Below, piece by piece: positions 40,614 to 49,174 of a stretch of 64,000 nucleotides of DNA; position 1 is the first letter of the stretch, and each line of letters begins with the position of its first letter. The translations under genes were made by a program, and so were the position numbers. Under the pieces are notes generated by a model. The model was given only the letters and a program-made list of their open reading frames with translations, searched no databases and had not been told where the DNA came from. The stretch is from the NCBI GenBank assembly GCA_037200975.1, contig JBBCGI010000001.1, positions 2,108,001-2,172,000 of the forward strand, in the 5' to 3' direction. This DNA comes from Pseudomonadota bacterium. Its GTDB lineage: Bacteria > Pseudomonadota > Gammaproteobacteria > Steroidobacterales > Steroidobacteraceae.

Positions 40614-41717
40614 GTGTCCGGGCGTTACGCGACCGCGGCGCCCCTCCTTTTCGTGGCCTTGCTCGTGTCTTCCTGCGCGACGCAGCCACCGCCCGGGCCC
40701 GCGGCGCCCACCGCACCCTCCGCTCCGGCGATTCCACCACCGACTCATCCGGGCCTGACTCTGGCCGCAGTCGGCGACACCATGCTCGGCACCGACTATC
40801 CCGAGAACATCCTGCCGGATGACGATGGCCTGTCGTTTCTCGACGCCGTGACACCGATCCTTTCCGCACCCGACGTGGCCTTCGGCAATCTCGAAGGCGT
40901 GTTGATGGACGGCGGCGAACCGGTGAAGTTGTGCAAGGACAAACGCATCTGTTTCCTGTTCCGCACGCCGACGCGGTACGCCACCTACTACCGGCTCGCC
41001 GGCTTCGATGCGATGAGCCTGGCTAACAACCATGCGCGCGACTTCGGCGAGGAAGGGCGCTCCTCGACGATGGCCGCGCTCGATGCGCGCGGCATCGTGC
41101 ACTCGGGGCGCGAAGGCACCACCGCGAGCTGGATCGCGAACGGCCGGCGCATCGCGCTGGCGGCGTTCGCGCCGAACGTCGGCTCCAACCTGCTCAACGA
41201 ACCCGACATCGCGCGCGCGCTCGTGCAACAGCTGGCCGCGACGCACGACATCGTGATCGTGTCGTTCCATGGCGGCGCGGAAGGCGCCGGCGCGGAGATC
41301 CTGCCGTTCGCGCGGGAAATCTTCGTCGGCGAGGATCGCGGCAACGTGGTCGAATTCGCGCACGCGATGATCGACGCCGGCGCGGACCTCGTGCTCGGCC
41401 ATGGGCCGCACGTCGTGCGCCCGATGGAGCTGTACCGCGACCGGCTCATCGCCTACAGCCTCGGCAACTTCGCCACGTATTACGGCATCAGCGTGGAAGG
41501 GTTGCGCGGGATCGCGCCTATCCTGCTGTGCACGCTGGACGACGAGGGGCGCTTCGTTTCAGGCCGCCTCGAATCGACGATTCAATTGCGGCCCGCGGGC
41601 CCGTCGCTCGATCCGGCGCGCACGGCCAGTGTCGTCGTACGTACGCTCACGCTCGCGGCCTTCCCGGATGGAACGCTGACCATCGCCGACGACGGCACGC
41701 TCGGCGTCCGCCGCTGA
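40614..41717 (+). CDS. CapA family lipoprotein, metallophosphatase-like
   Basis: 367 residues from a GTG 4 nt after the SPOR gene. Lipobox VSSC (Cys21), Pro-rich linker, then a PGA_cap/CapA calcineurin-like domain: AAVGDTMLGTDYP, FGNLEGVL, LANNHARDFGEEG, VSFHGGAE and LGHGPHVVRPMELY provide the Asp, Asn and His metal-site pattern. The family includes poly-gamma-glutamate capsule proteins, but no capBC genes are nearby, so a general phosphoesterase role is more likely. Stop is adjacent to the next start. Confidence 0.85.
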   Translation: MSGRYATAAPLLFVALLVSSCATQPPPGPAAPTAPSAPAIPPPTHPGLTLAAVGDTMLGTDYPENILPDDDGLSFLDAVTPILSAPDVAFGNLEGVLMDGGEPVKLCKDKRICFLFRTPTRYATYYRLAGFDAMSLANNHARDFGEEGRSSTMAALDARGIVHSGREGTTASWIANGRRIALAAFAPNVGSNLLNEPDIARALVQQLAATHDIVIVSFHGGAEGAGAEILPFAREIFVGEDRGNVVEFAHAMIDAGADLVLGHGPHVVRPMELYRDRLIAYSLGNFATYYGISVEGLRGIAPILLCTLDDEGRFVSGRLESTIQLRPAGPSLDPARTASVVVRTLTLAAFPDGTLTIADDGTLGVRR

Positions 41718-42581
41718 ATGCGCGGCCGCGCCGTCGTTCGCTGGCTGGCCGGAACGTCGCTGGCGTTGTTGCTGGTCGCGGCCGCGGGTTTCTGCTGGAT
41801 CTACGTTGCCAGCGAAGCGCACCTGCGATCGTTTCCGCAACCGCCGCCGTTCCGGTTTGCCATTCCCACCGACGCGGCGGCCATCGCGCGCGGCGATCAC
41901 CTGGTTCGCACGCGCGGCTGCCGCGGCTGTCATGGCGACCGACTGCAGGGCCAGCAGATGTGGGGATATGCGGTCGCGCCGAATCTGCCGTTGTACGCGC
42001 GCACCCGCAGCGCGGCCGAAGTCGAAGCGGCACTGCGCCACGGCATCGCGCACGACGGTCGCGCGATGTACGACATGCCGGCGTTCAACTTCATCCGCCT
42101 GCGCGATGCGGACGTCGCGGACATCATCGCCTACCTGCGCGCCGTGCCCGTCGAACCTGTGGCCCTGCCGGTGGCCCGGCTGCCCTGGGGCATCCGCCTG
42201 CGCCTGGCACGCGGAACGAATCAGGCAATTCCGGCGTTTATCCCTCGTGTGCCCGCGCTCCGGCATGCGAATGACCCAGACCCGCGGATCGTGCGCGGCG
42301 AGTATCTCGCCATGACCACCTGTATCGAATGCCATGGGCTCACCCTGCACGCGGACGCTCCGTTTGGCGACGAGACCGCGCCCGACCTGGCCGTGATCGC
42401 CGGCTATGATCTGGCCGCATTCATGCGGCTGATGCGCACCGGCAAGGCACTCGGCGACCGGGAACTGGAAATGATGAGTCCGGTGGCACGTGGCCGGTTC
42501 GTTTACTTCTCGGATGAAGAAGTGTCGGACCTGTACGCCTTTCTGCGTGCCAACGTCGCGCCTGCGAGCCGTGAACCCTGA
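41718..42581 (+). CDS. Membrane-anchored di-heme cytochrome c
   Basis: 287 residues starting directly after the CapA stop. N-terminal membrane helix (residues 10-30), then two class I cytochrome c domains with heme-attachment motifs CRGCH (68-72) and CIECH. Candidate Met ligands occur in MYDMPAF and LEMMSPVARG. It should carry electrons on the outer face of the inner membrane. It resembles cytochrome subunits of alcohol/aldehyde dehydrogenases, but no dehydrogenase is adjacent. Confidence 0.87.
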   Translation: MRGRAVVRWLAGTSLALLLVAAAGFCWIYVASEAHLRSFPQPPPFRFAIPTDAAAIARGDHLVRTRGCRGCHGDRLQGQQMWGYAVAPNLPLYARTRSAAEVEAALRHGIAHDGRAMYDMPAFNFIRLRDADVADIIAYLRAVPVEPVALPVARLPWGIRLRLARGTNQAIPAFIPRVPALRHANDPDPRIVRGEYLAMTTCIECHGLTLHADAPFGDETAPDLAVIAGYDLAAFMRLMRTGKALGDRELEMMSPVARGRFVYFSDEEVSDLYAFLRANVAPASREP

Positions 42582-42684
42582 CGCCACGGTTTTGCGCTAG
42601 ATGGACGGTGCGCATCGCCGGCAAGGCGGCCGGATGTTAGAGTCGCGCCCCAGAACAAACGTGACCTGAAATCAGGGAGTCACC

Positions 42685-43536
42685 ATGAAGAAGCCAGCCA
42701 TCGCATCGTTGTTCGTGGGTTGCCTGCTCGCGAGCGGCGCCAGCTTCGCGGAGTTGAACCCCGCCGACCAGAGCTATGTCGACCGTCTCATCAAGGGCGG
42801 GCCGAGCACGCTGCAGGATGTTGCGCAGAGCCTGTACAACGCCAGCGTCACGAATCCGGAAGTCCTCGATGTTGCGGCGCAGGTGCTGCTCGAGAAATAT
42901 CCGCTGGCCGGCAACGAGCGCGACACGGTGGATGCGTCCGCCTGGTTGTGCCGCGCGCTCGGCAACTCGGGCAACAATCGTTACAAGGCCGTGCTCGACC
43001 AGGTCGCCGACGACAAATCGGTGCACCGCCGGTTGCGCGGCCACTGCGAGAAGGCGTCGAAGAACCTGGCGAAGGGTGCGACCAGCTCCTATGTCGCCGG
43101 CACCGTGAATCTCGAGCTGCTGCGCAATCCCCCGCCGCCGCCACCACCGCCACCACCGCCACCTGCTGCAGCTACCAAGGGCAAGAAAAACGCCAAACCG
43201 GCGGCCGCCAAACCCGCTGCGGCTCCGGCCGCGGCTCCTGCTGCTGCCCCGGCCGCCGCGCCCGCCGCCGGCGCGAAGGTGGTCGACCTCGGCCTGATCC
43301 GCGTCGGCATGAGCCAGCAGGAAGTGAACGACTTGTTAGGTCCGCCGACCAACCAGTCGCAGCGCATGACGGGCAAGCAGTGGCAGCCGTTCAACTACGG
43401 CGCGCGGGACCTGCAACGCATGGTGTACATGTACAAGGGCGTGGGGCGGGTCGAGTTCTCGCTCAAGTCCGCGTATGAAGGTGTGTTCCGCGTCATCACG
43501 GTCACGCCGGATCCGAACGAATCCGGTTACCCTTAG
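42685..43536 (+). CDS. Exported protein with polyproline linker and BamE-like domain
   Basis: 283 residues. Signal peptide IASLFVGCLLASGASFA, a helical domain (HEAT-like, residues 25-135), then an uninterrupted polyproline run (about 150-161), an Ala/Pro/Lys-rich linker of repeated AAPAAAP units, and a C-terminal SmpA/OmlA-like fold (LGLIRVGMSQQEVNDLLGPP...VEFSLKSAYEGVFRVITV). Function unknown; probably periplasmic or outer-membrane associated. The proline and Ala-Pro tracts are encoded by short imperfect DNA repeats. Confidence 0.75.
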   Translation: MKKPAIASLFVGCLLASGASFAELNPADQSYVDRLIKGGPSTLQDVAQSLYNASVTNPEVLDVAAQVLLEKYPLAGNERDTVDASAWLCRALGNSGNNRYKAVLDQVADDKSVHRRLRGHCEKASKNLAKGATSSYVAGTVNLELLRNPPPPPPPPPPPPAAATKGKKNAKPAAAKPAAAPAAAPAAAPAAAPAAGAKVVDLGLIRVGMSQQEVNDLLGPPTNQSQRMTGKQWQPFNYGARDLQRMVYMYKGVGRVEFSLKSAYEGVFRVITVTPDPNESGYP

Positions 43537-43559
43537 TCAGGCGCTTCGCGCCACACAGG

Positions 43560-43590
43560 AAAACGCCGTCGAAGCGACGGCGTCCGTGAG
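43560..43590 (-). terminator. Terminator of the ntrYX-like operon
   Basis: Perfect 9-bp stem ACGCCGTCG (43563-43571) and CGACGGCGT (43575-43583) with a 3-nt loop. On the minus strand the stem is followed by TTTCC, consistent with termination downstream of the NtrX-like gene. Confidence 0.7.
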
Positions 43591-43612
43591 AGCGAAGAGC
43601 GGCACTCGCCAG

Positions 43613-44980
43613 CTACTCGGGCTCGTCGCTGATGTTGCGGAAATCCACGCCGAGCGAGCGCAGCTTGCGATAGAGGTGCGTGCGCTCCATGCCGACGCGT
43701 TTCGCCAGCTGCCCCACCTTGCCGTTGCACAGCAGCAGCTGCTGCTGTAGATAGGCGCGCTCGAACTGCTCGCGTGCTTCGCGCAGCGGCAGCGCCAGCA
43801 AGTCCTGCTTGACCAGCGGTTCGACGCTCGGTGCCTGCGCGGCGAGCTCGCGTTCGATTTCCTCCAGACGGATTTCTTCGCCACCACCCTGCAGCAGCAG
43901 ACGCTGCACGAGATTCTTGAGCTCGCGGACGTTGTCGGGCCAGGGGTAGTTGCGCAGCCGGTTCTGCGCCGCGACGCTGAATTTGCGGAACTGCAGGCCC
44001 TCGCCGTCGACCAGGCGATCGACGTAGTGACGCAGCAGGTCGGGCACGTCCTCGGTGTATTCGCGCAGCGGCGGCACCCGCACGAGCAAGGTGTTCAGGT
44101 GGGCGAGCAGGTCGCGGCGGAAATCGTCGCTGCGCGACTCGATGCCGGGGCGCGACGAGGAAATGATGCGCGCCTTGAGAGTGACGGGAGTGTGCCCGCC
44201 CACCCGCGTGAACTGGCCGCTCTCCAGCGCTCCGAGCAGCGCCCGCTGCGCCTGCGCCGGCAGATCTTCGAGCTCGTTGATGAACAAGGTGCCGGCCGCG
44301 GCGCGTTCGAGCACGCCCGGTGCGGCCTGGCCGGCGGACTCCGTACCGAACAACACCTGCTCGGCGCCGTCGGCGCGCAACGTGCTCGAGATCAGTGTGA
44401 CGAATGGACGCGGCGCGCGCGCGCTCGCATCGTGGATGAAACGCGCGAACGCTTCGCGGCCGGTGCCGGTCTCGCCGACCAGCAACACCGGGGAATCGTT
44501 GGAAGCGATTTGCGCCAGATCGGCGCGCAGCTGCTGCATGATGCGGCTGCGGCCCACCGGCACGCCCGGCGACGCGGCTAACAACTTGCCGGCGTGGCGC
44601 TTTCGCTTGCCGGCCTCGAGCGCGCGCTCGACGGTGCGCAGCAGCTTCTGCAGCGACAGCGGCTTCTCGACGAAATCGAAGGCGCCGAGCCGCGTGGCCT
44701 CGACCGCGGTTTCCACCGTGCCATGCCCGGACATCATCACCACCGGACAGGATGCTTCGGCGGTGGCGGCCTGCCACTCGCGCAGCAGCGTGATGCCATC
44801 GGTGTCGGGCATCCAGATGTCGAGCAGCACCAGGTCGGGCAACTGGCGGGCGCGCAACGCGCGGGCCTGCCCTGCGTCACCCGCCACGTCCACGTCATAC
44901 CCTTCCTCCGAAAGAATCTCTTTCAGCAGGCCGCGAATGTCGGCTTCGTCATCGACGACCAGAATGTGTGCGGCGCTCAT
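43613..44980 (-). CDS. NtrX-like response regulator with degenerate AAA+ domain
   Basis: 455 residues. Receiver domain (1-120) with phosphoacceptor Asp54 (LVLLDIWMPD), AAA+ domain (about 140-380), and a Fis-type DNA-binding C-terminus (LCNGKVGQLAKRVGMERTHLYRKLRSLG). The AAA+ core is altered: Walker A is GETGTGRE (Arg175 instead of Lys), the sigma-54 contacting GAFTGA loop is absent after LFGTESAGQ, and Walker B reads FINE instead of DE. Sigma-54 activation is therefore doubtful; regulation via sigma-70 is more likely. Overlaps the kinase gene by 4 nt. Confidence 0.9.
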   Translation of the reverse strand: MSAAHILVVDDEADIRGLLKEILSEEGYDVDVAGDAGQARALRARQLPDLVLLDIWMPDTDGITLLREWQAATAEASCPVVMMSGHGTVETAVEATRLGAFDFVEKPLSLQKLLRTVERALEAGKRKRHAGKLLAASPGVPVGRSRIMQQLRADLAQIASNDSPVLLVGETGTGREAFARFIHDASARAPRPFVTLISSTLRADGAEQVLFGTESAGQAAPGVLERAAAGTLFINELEDLPAQAQRALLGALESGQFTRVGGHTPVTLKARIISSSRPGIESRSDDFRRDLLAHLNTLLVRVPPLREYTEDVPDLLRHYVDRLVDGEGLQFRKFSVAAQNRLRNYPWPDNVRELKNLVQRLLLQGGGEEIRLEEIERELAAQAPSVEPLVKQDLLALPLREAREQFERAYLQQQLLLCNGKVGQLAKRVGMERTHLYRKLRSLGVDFRNISDEPE

Positions 44981-47205
44981 GCTCGCTCCTTCCGTGGTTC
45001 AACGCGTTTGTCGCGCGCCACCAGCTGTCGGGATCCGTCTGTTAAGGGCAAGGATACACGCACGCGCCCGCCGCCTTCCGGCCGATTGTCGGCTTCCACG
45101 CGTCCGCCATGCTCCTCGACAATTTTTTTCACGATCGCGAGGCCCAAACCGGTGCCCTTGGGTTTACTGGTGACATAGGGATCGAAGGCCCGCCCCAACA
45201 CCTCGCGCGCGAAGCCGGGCCCGTTGTCGGACACCGTGATGGTGGCGTACTCCGCGGAGCCCGCGGATTCGAAATGCGTGGCCAGCGTGACGCGGCCGGC
45301 GGCAACGCCTTCCACCGCCTCCGCGCCGTTCACGATCAGGTTGTTGAGGATCTGGCGCACCCGGCCACGGTCGGCTTCCACCTGGTCGATGCGCGGATCG
45401 AGCTCGACGTCGATCTGGACGCCCGATTCCTGCACGCGATGCAGATCGGCGACCTCGGTGACCAGCGCGTTGAACGGAAAACGCGTGACTTTCATGTCCG
45501 GCGCGCGCGCGTATTCGCTGAACGCATTGACCATGGCCTTCATCGCCTCGACCTGCTGCACGATCGTGTAAGTGGCACGATCGAGGATCTGCGCGTCCTC
45601 GCCCGTCATCTGGTGCAGGTAGCGGCGGCGCATGCGCTCGGCCGACAACTGGATAGGCGTGAGCGGGTTCTTGATCTCGTGCGCGAGCCGGCGGGCCACT
45701 TCGCCCCAGGCCGCGTCGCGCTGCGCCTGCAGCAATGCGCTGATGTCGTCGAACACGATGACGAAGCCGCCCTGCCGCTCCTCGTCGTTCTCGGCGTGTT
45801 CGTCACCGGGCAGCGGCGTGCACGCGCACACCAGCACGCGAGCGCCGGCCATCTCCGGTTTGAGGTCCATCTGCTCGCGCCATTCTTCCTCGCCCTTTGC
45901 GAGCCGGACGCCGACCTCGCCGACGAACCGGGCGAAGCGCGGATTGGATTCCTGCAGCGCCGCCAGCGGCTGGCCGACGCCCCGCTCGAGGTCGACGCCG
46001 AGGATGTTGCTCGCGGCCTGGTTGGCGCTGCGCAGCTTCAGGTCGCGGCCGATCGCGATGACGCCGGTAGACAGGCGCGCCAGGATGATGGAGAGCCGCT
46101 CGCGTTCGCGTTCGACCGCCTGCTGGCTGCGCGTGGTTTCTTCGCGCGCGCGGCGCAAGCGCTTGGTCATGTCGTTGAACGAGTGCACGAGGAATCCCAT
46201 CTCGTCGCGCGACGGCAGCGGCAACCGCGTGCCGAAGTCCCCCTTGCCCACCGCGCGTGTGCCCGCGATCAGGTCCTGGACCGGCCGCACCAGCTTCTCG
46301 GCCGAGTAGATAGCACCATAGATGGCGGTGAGCATTGCCAACAGCAGCACCAGTGTGAGCGTGAGGCCGAAGAGATTCTTCACTCCCTCGCGTTGCTCGG
46401 TCAGATCGCTGTGCTGCGAATAGGAGTGCTGCACGGCCTCGGAAAGGCGCACGAGTTGCGGCGGCACCGGATAAAGCGCCACCACGAAGCGACCTTCGCT
46501 CGATCCGGGCGAGGTCGCGATAGGCGCCGCCGTGTTGATCAGGTAGTCGTCTTCCGACAGCGGCTCCAGGCTCCAGTACAGATTGCCGCCGGCGATCGCG
46601 CTGGTCACTTCGGCAGAGGCACGCGGCAGATTGGTCGGCGTGCCGGTGCTGCTGGCGGCGAGCACCTGGCCGAGCGTGCCGTATACGACCACCTCCAGCG
46701 CGCCGCTCTCGACGCGTTGCTCGTCGGTGGCCGAGGCCCAGTTCGACGGCGGGCTGTCGGCGAGGCGGTTCGCGAACAGCTGCGTGCTGCGCGCGTATTC
46801 GCGCATGCGCACGTCCATCGCGGATTTCGACAGCTCCAGCGCGTCGGACAGGCCCTGCTTGATCTCCACCTTGAACCAGCTGTCGATGCCGCGATTCAGG
46901 AACTCGAGCGAGAATAGATAGACGATGATCAGCGGCGCGATCACCAGCGAACCGAAGATCGCGACCGTGCGCGCCGTGAGGCGCGAGCCCGGCACACCGG
47001 CGCGAAATGCCCGCACCAGCTCGATGATCTTGCGCGCCAGCAGCACGCTGACCGTGACCACCGCGATGGCGTTGAGCAGCAGGATCCACGCCTGCAGCTG
47101 GCTGAAACGCTGGGAGTTCTGCACCGCCAGCGCCAACAGCAGCAGCAGACCGCCGCTGACCAGCACCCAGAGGGCTATTAACCCGAGGGTGCCGAGGCGC
47201 CTCAT
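44977..47205 (-). CDS. NtrY-like sensor histidine kinase
   Basis: About 742 residues from the ATG that overlaps the DUF4390 stop (ATGA). Several N-terminal membrane helices flanking an outer sensor region (about 90-290), a HAMP-like segment (AEKLVRPVQDLIAGTRAVGKGDFGTRL), a PAS domain, phosphoacceptor His in RRLAHEIKNPLTPIQLSAERM, N box NNLIVNGAEA and G boxes DNGPGFA and GTGLGLAIVKKI. Partner of the NtrX-like regulator immediately downstream. Ligand unknown; the order rsmB-DUF4390-ntrY-ntrX is typical of Xanthomonadales-like genomes. Confidence 0.9.
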   Translation of the reverse strand: MRRLGTLGLIALWVLVSGGLLLLLALAVQNSQRFSQLQAWILLLNAIAVVTVSVLLARKIIELVRAFRAGVPGSRLTARTVAIFGSLVIAPLIIVYLFSLEFLNRGIDSWFKVEIKQGLSDALELSKSAMDVRMREYARSTQLFANRLADSPPSNWASATDEQRVESGALEVVVYGTLGQVLAASSTGTPTNLPRASAEVTSAIAGGNLYWSLEPLSEDDYLINTAAPIATSPGSSEGRFVVALYPVPPQLVRLSEAVQHSYSQHSDLTEQREGVKNLFGLTLTLVLLLAMLTAIYGAIYSAEKLVRPVQDLIAGTRAVGKGDFGTRLPLPSRDEMGFLVHSFNDMTKRLRRAREETTRSQQAVERERERLSIILARLSTGVIAIGRDLKLRSANQAASNILGVDLERGVGQPLAALQESNPRFARFVGEVGVRLAKGEEEWREQMDLKPEMAGARVLVCACTPLPGDEHAENDEERQGGFVIVFDDISALLQAQRDAAWGEVARRLAHEIKNPLTPIQLSAERMRRRYLHQMTGEDAQILDRATYTIVQQVEAMKAMVNAFSEYARAPDMKVTRFPFNALVTEVADLHRVQESGVQIDVELDPRIDQVEADRGRVRQILNNLIVNGAEAVEGVAAGRVTLATHFESAGSAEYATITVSDNGPGFAREVLGRAFDPYVTSKPKGTGLGLAIVKKIVEEHGGRVEADNRPEGGGRVRVSLPLTDGSRQLVARDKRVEPRKERA

Positions 47206-47801
47206 CGCTGCAGGGACCATGAGAACCACTCGCTTTCGCGATGCCAGTCATCGGTCCAGAACAGCAGCACGCGCAACGTATCGGGCAGCCGCCCACGCCG
47301 CACGCCGGCGCGCAGGGACACCCGGTACTGCCGGTTCATCGACAACTGCGGCGAGACCAGGAATGGCCACGCCTCGACCGTGCCCAATGCTTCGAGCGCT
47401 TCTTCCAGAGTGGCGTAGCTGTGTTGTTCGCCGCTGCGCGCGTCGAGATCGCGCGTCACGTAGCGATCGCTGACCGCGTGATAGATGAGCTCGCGTTTGA
47501 GCGTGTATTCGGCGACGGTTTCGTCGACCCAGAAGCGCCGCTCGCGCGAGACGATCACGTCGAGGTCGAAGGTGAGCATCAGCCCGTCCTTGAGCGCGGC
47601 GCGGATGTCGTCGTTCACCGGGTAGGCGATGCGCGCGAACAGCTGGAAGACGCCCTGGTCGACAGCCACATATGCCGACCGCACCTCGAGCACGCCGTCG
47701 AGAGGATCGGCCCGCGCAACCCCGCCCAGCCCCACGCCGACCACTGTCGCGAGTACTGCGAACAGCAGGGGCAGGAAACTGTTGGCGCGGCGGAACTGCA
47801 T
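47202..47801 (-). CDS. DUF4390 domain-containing exported protein
   Basis: 199 residues. Signal peptide SFLPLLFAVLATVVGVGLGGVARA, then the DUF4390 fold: VLEVRSAYVAVDQGVFQLFARIAYPVNDDIRAALKDGL, VSRERRFWVDETVAE and the C-terminal LRVLLFWTDDWHRESEWFSW. Predicted periplasmic, mostly beta. It lies between rsmB (8 nt) and the NtrY-like kinase (ATGA overlap), so could modulate the kinase's outer sensor; this is inference from context. Confidence 0.85.
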   Translation of the reverse strand: MQFRRANSFLPLLFAVLATVVGVGLGGVARADPLDGVLEVRSAYVAVDQGVFQLFARIAYPVNDDIRAALKDGLMLTFDLDVIVSRERRFWVDETVAEYTLKRELIYHAVSDRYVTRDLDARSGEQHSYATLEEALEALGTVEAWPFLVSPQLSMNRQYRVSLRAGVRRGRLPDTLRVLLFWTDDWHRESEWFSWSLQR

Positions 47802-47809
47802 CGGTTCCT

Positions 47810-49174
47810 CTATTTTCTGGTCAAGCAAGCATAGTAGAAGCCATCGGTGCCCGCGCCGCCACCGGGCAGCAGCTGCCAGCCGACGCTGCGTTCGAGCAGC
47901 CCCGGCGGTGACACGAGGTTTTCCGGCCAGGCGCCACGCGCGGCGCGCGGCTCGCCATCCAGGAAGGCCAGCACGACCGCCTCGTTCTCCGCCGGCAGCA
48001 CCGAGCAGGTGCAGTAGACGAGACGTCCGCCGGGCCGCAGTAGTTCGAACGCGGTGGCGAGAATCCGCCGCTGGGTCGCGACGAACCCGTCGATGTCGCT
48101 CGCGCGCCGCAGCAGCTTGATGTCCGGATGGCGGCGGATGACACCAGTGGCCGAACAGGGCGCGTCCACCAGGATGCGATCGAAGTGCGCGGCTTCGAAC
48201 GACGCGGGCCGTTCGCGCAGGTCGGCGGTGACCAGGATCGCGTCGCGACCGGCACGCTGCAGGTTTTCGCGCACCCGCGCGAGCCGCAGACCGTCGTCGT
48301 CCACGGCGATGAGTTCGGCGAGATCCGGCGTGATTTGCGCGATGTGCAGGGTCTTGCCGCCCGGCGCGGCGCAGGCATCGAGCACGCGCATCTTCGGTTG
48401 GCAATCGAGCAGCAGCGCGGCGAGCTGCGCACCGGCATCCTGTACCGACACCGCACCGGCTTCGAAGCCGGGCAACGCCTGCACGGCCGCGGGCCGTTCG
48501 AGCACCACCGCCTGCGGCCGCCAGGCGACGACCTGTGCATCGCGCCCGAGCGCACGCCACGAACGCAGAAAATCGTCGGCGGGCAGCGCGGCATCGAGCC
48601 GCAAGACCATCGGCGGATGCTGGTTGTTGGCACGGAGAATTTCTTCGTGACGTTCGCCCCAGGCCGCACGCAGCGCTTCGACCAGCCAGCGCGGATGCGC
48701 GTGACGTTGCGCAACCTCGACATCGGCGACGGCTAACAACTCGGCGCGCTGCGCGACGAAACGCCGCAGCATCGCGTTGACCACGCCCGAAGCGCGGCCC
48801 TCGCCGATCACGCGGCTCGCGTCCACGGCCAGGTGCACCTGCGCTTCGGGCGCGCCGCGCGAGTATTCGACCTGGTGCGCGGCGGTCACCAGCAGTGCCG
48901 CGAGTTTTGGCGAGAGCTCGTCGAACGGGCGGTTCGACAAGGGCGCGAGCGCCGGCTGCAGCCGCAGGTACCAGCGCAGCGTGCCGAGCGCGATGGCGCG
49001 CACGGCGGCGCGGTCGACGCGTTCGTGCGCCGCTTCCAGCGCGGCGTCCGCGGAACGGCCCTCGTACACCACGTCGTGTACCGCGCTGGCCGCATGCGCC
49101 ATGGTTTCTGCGCCAGGCGCATGGCGCGCGCGTCGCTGGGGCGGGGGATTTCTTCGCACGACGGAGCGTTTCAT
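47810..49174 (-). CDS. rsmB: 16S rRNA (cytosine-967 C5) methyltransferase
   Basis: 454 residues. N-terminal NusB-like RNA-binding domain (about 25-160) and a C-terminal Rossmann methyltransferase: SAM motif CAAPGGKTLHI, the catalytic-region motif DAPCSATGVIRRHPDIK, and VYCTCSVLPAENE with the second conserved Cys. It makes m5C967 in the small-subunit rRNA. ATGA overlap with fmt upstream; together they form the usual fmt-rsmB operon. Confidence 0.94.
   Translation of the reverse strand: MKRSVVRRNPPPQRRARHAPGAETMAHAASAVHDVVYEGRSADAALEAAHERVDRAAVRAIALGTLRWYLRLQPALAPLSNRPFDELSPKLAALLVTAAHQVEYSRGAPEAQVHLAVDASRVIGEGRASGVVNAMLRRFVAQRAELLAVADVEVAQRHAHPRWLVEALRAAWGERHEEILRANNQHPPMVLRLDAALPADDFLRSWRALGRDAQVVAWRPQAVVLERPAAVQALPGFEAGAVSVQDAGAQLAALLLDCQPKMRVLDACAAPGGKTLHIAQITPDLAELIAVDDDGLRLARVRENLQRAGRDAILVTADLRERPASFEAAHFDRILVDAPCSATGVIRRHPDIKLLRRASDIDGFVATQRRILATAFELLRPGGRLVYCTCSVLPAENEAVVLAFLDGEPRAARGAWPENLVSPPGLLERSVGWQLLPGGGAGTDGFYYACLTRK

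Noticed and set aside
43128-43275. Tandem-repeat region as a mobile or CRISPR-like array
   Set aside because: The short GC-rich repeats keep the reading frame and encode a Pro/Ala linker between two domains.
45109-46917. 602-codon plus-strand frame opposite the NtrY-like gene
   Set aside because: Typical high-GC antisense shadow, rich in Arg/Gln/His without domain similarity; the opposite strand encodes a clear histidine kinase.
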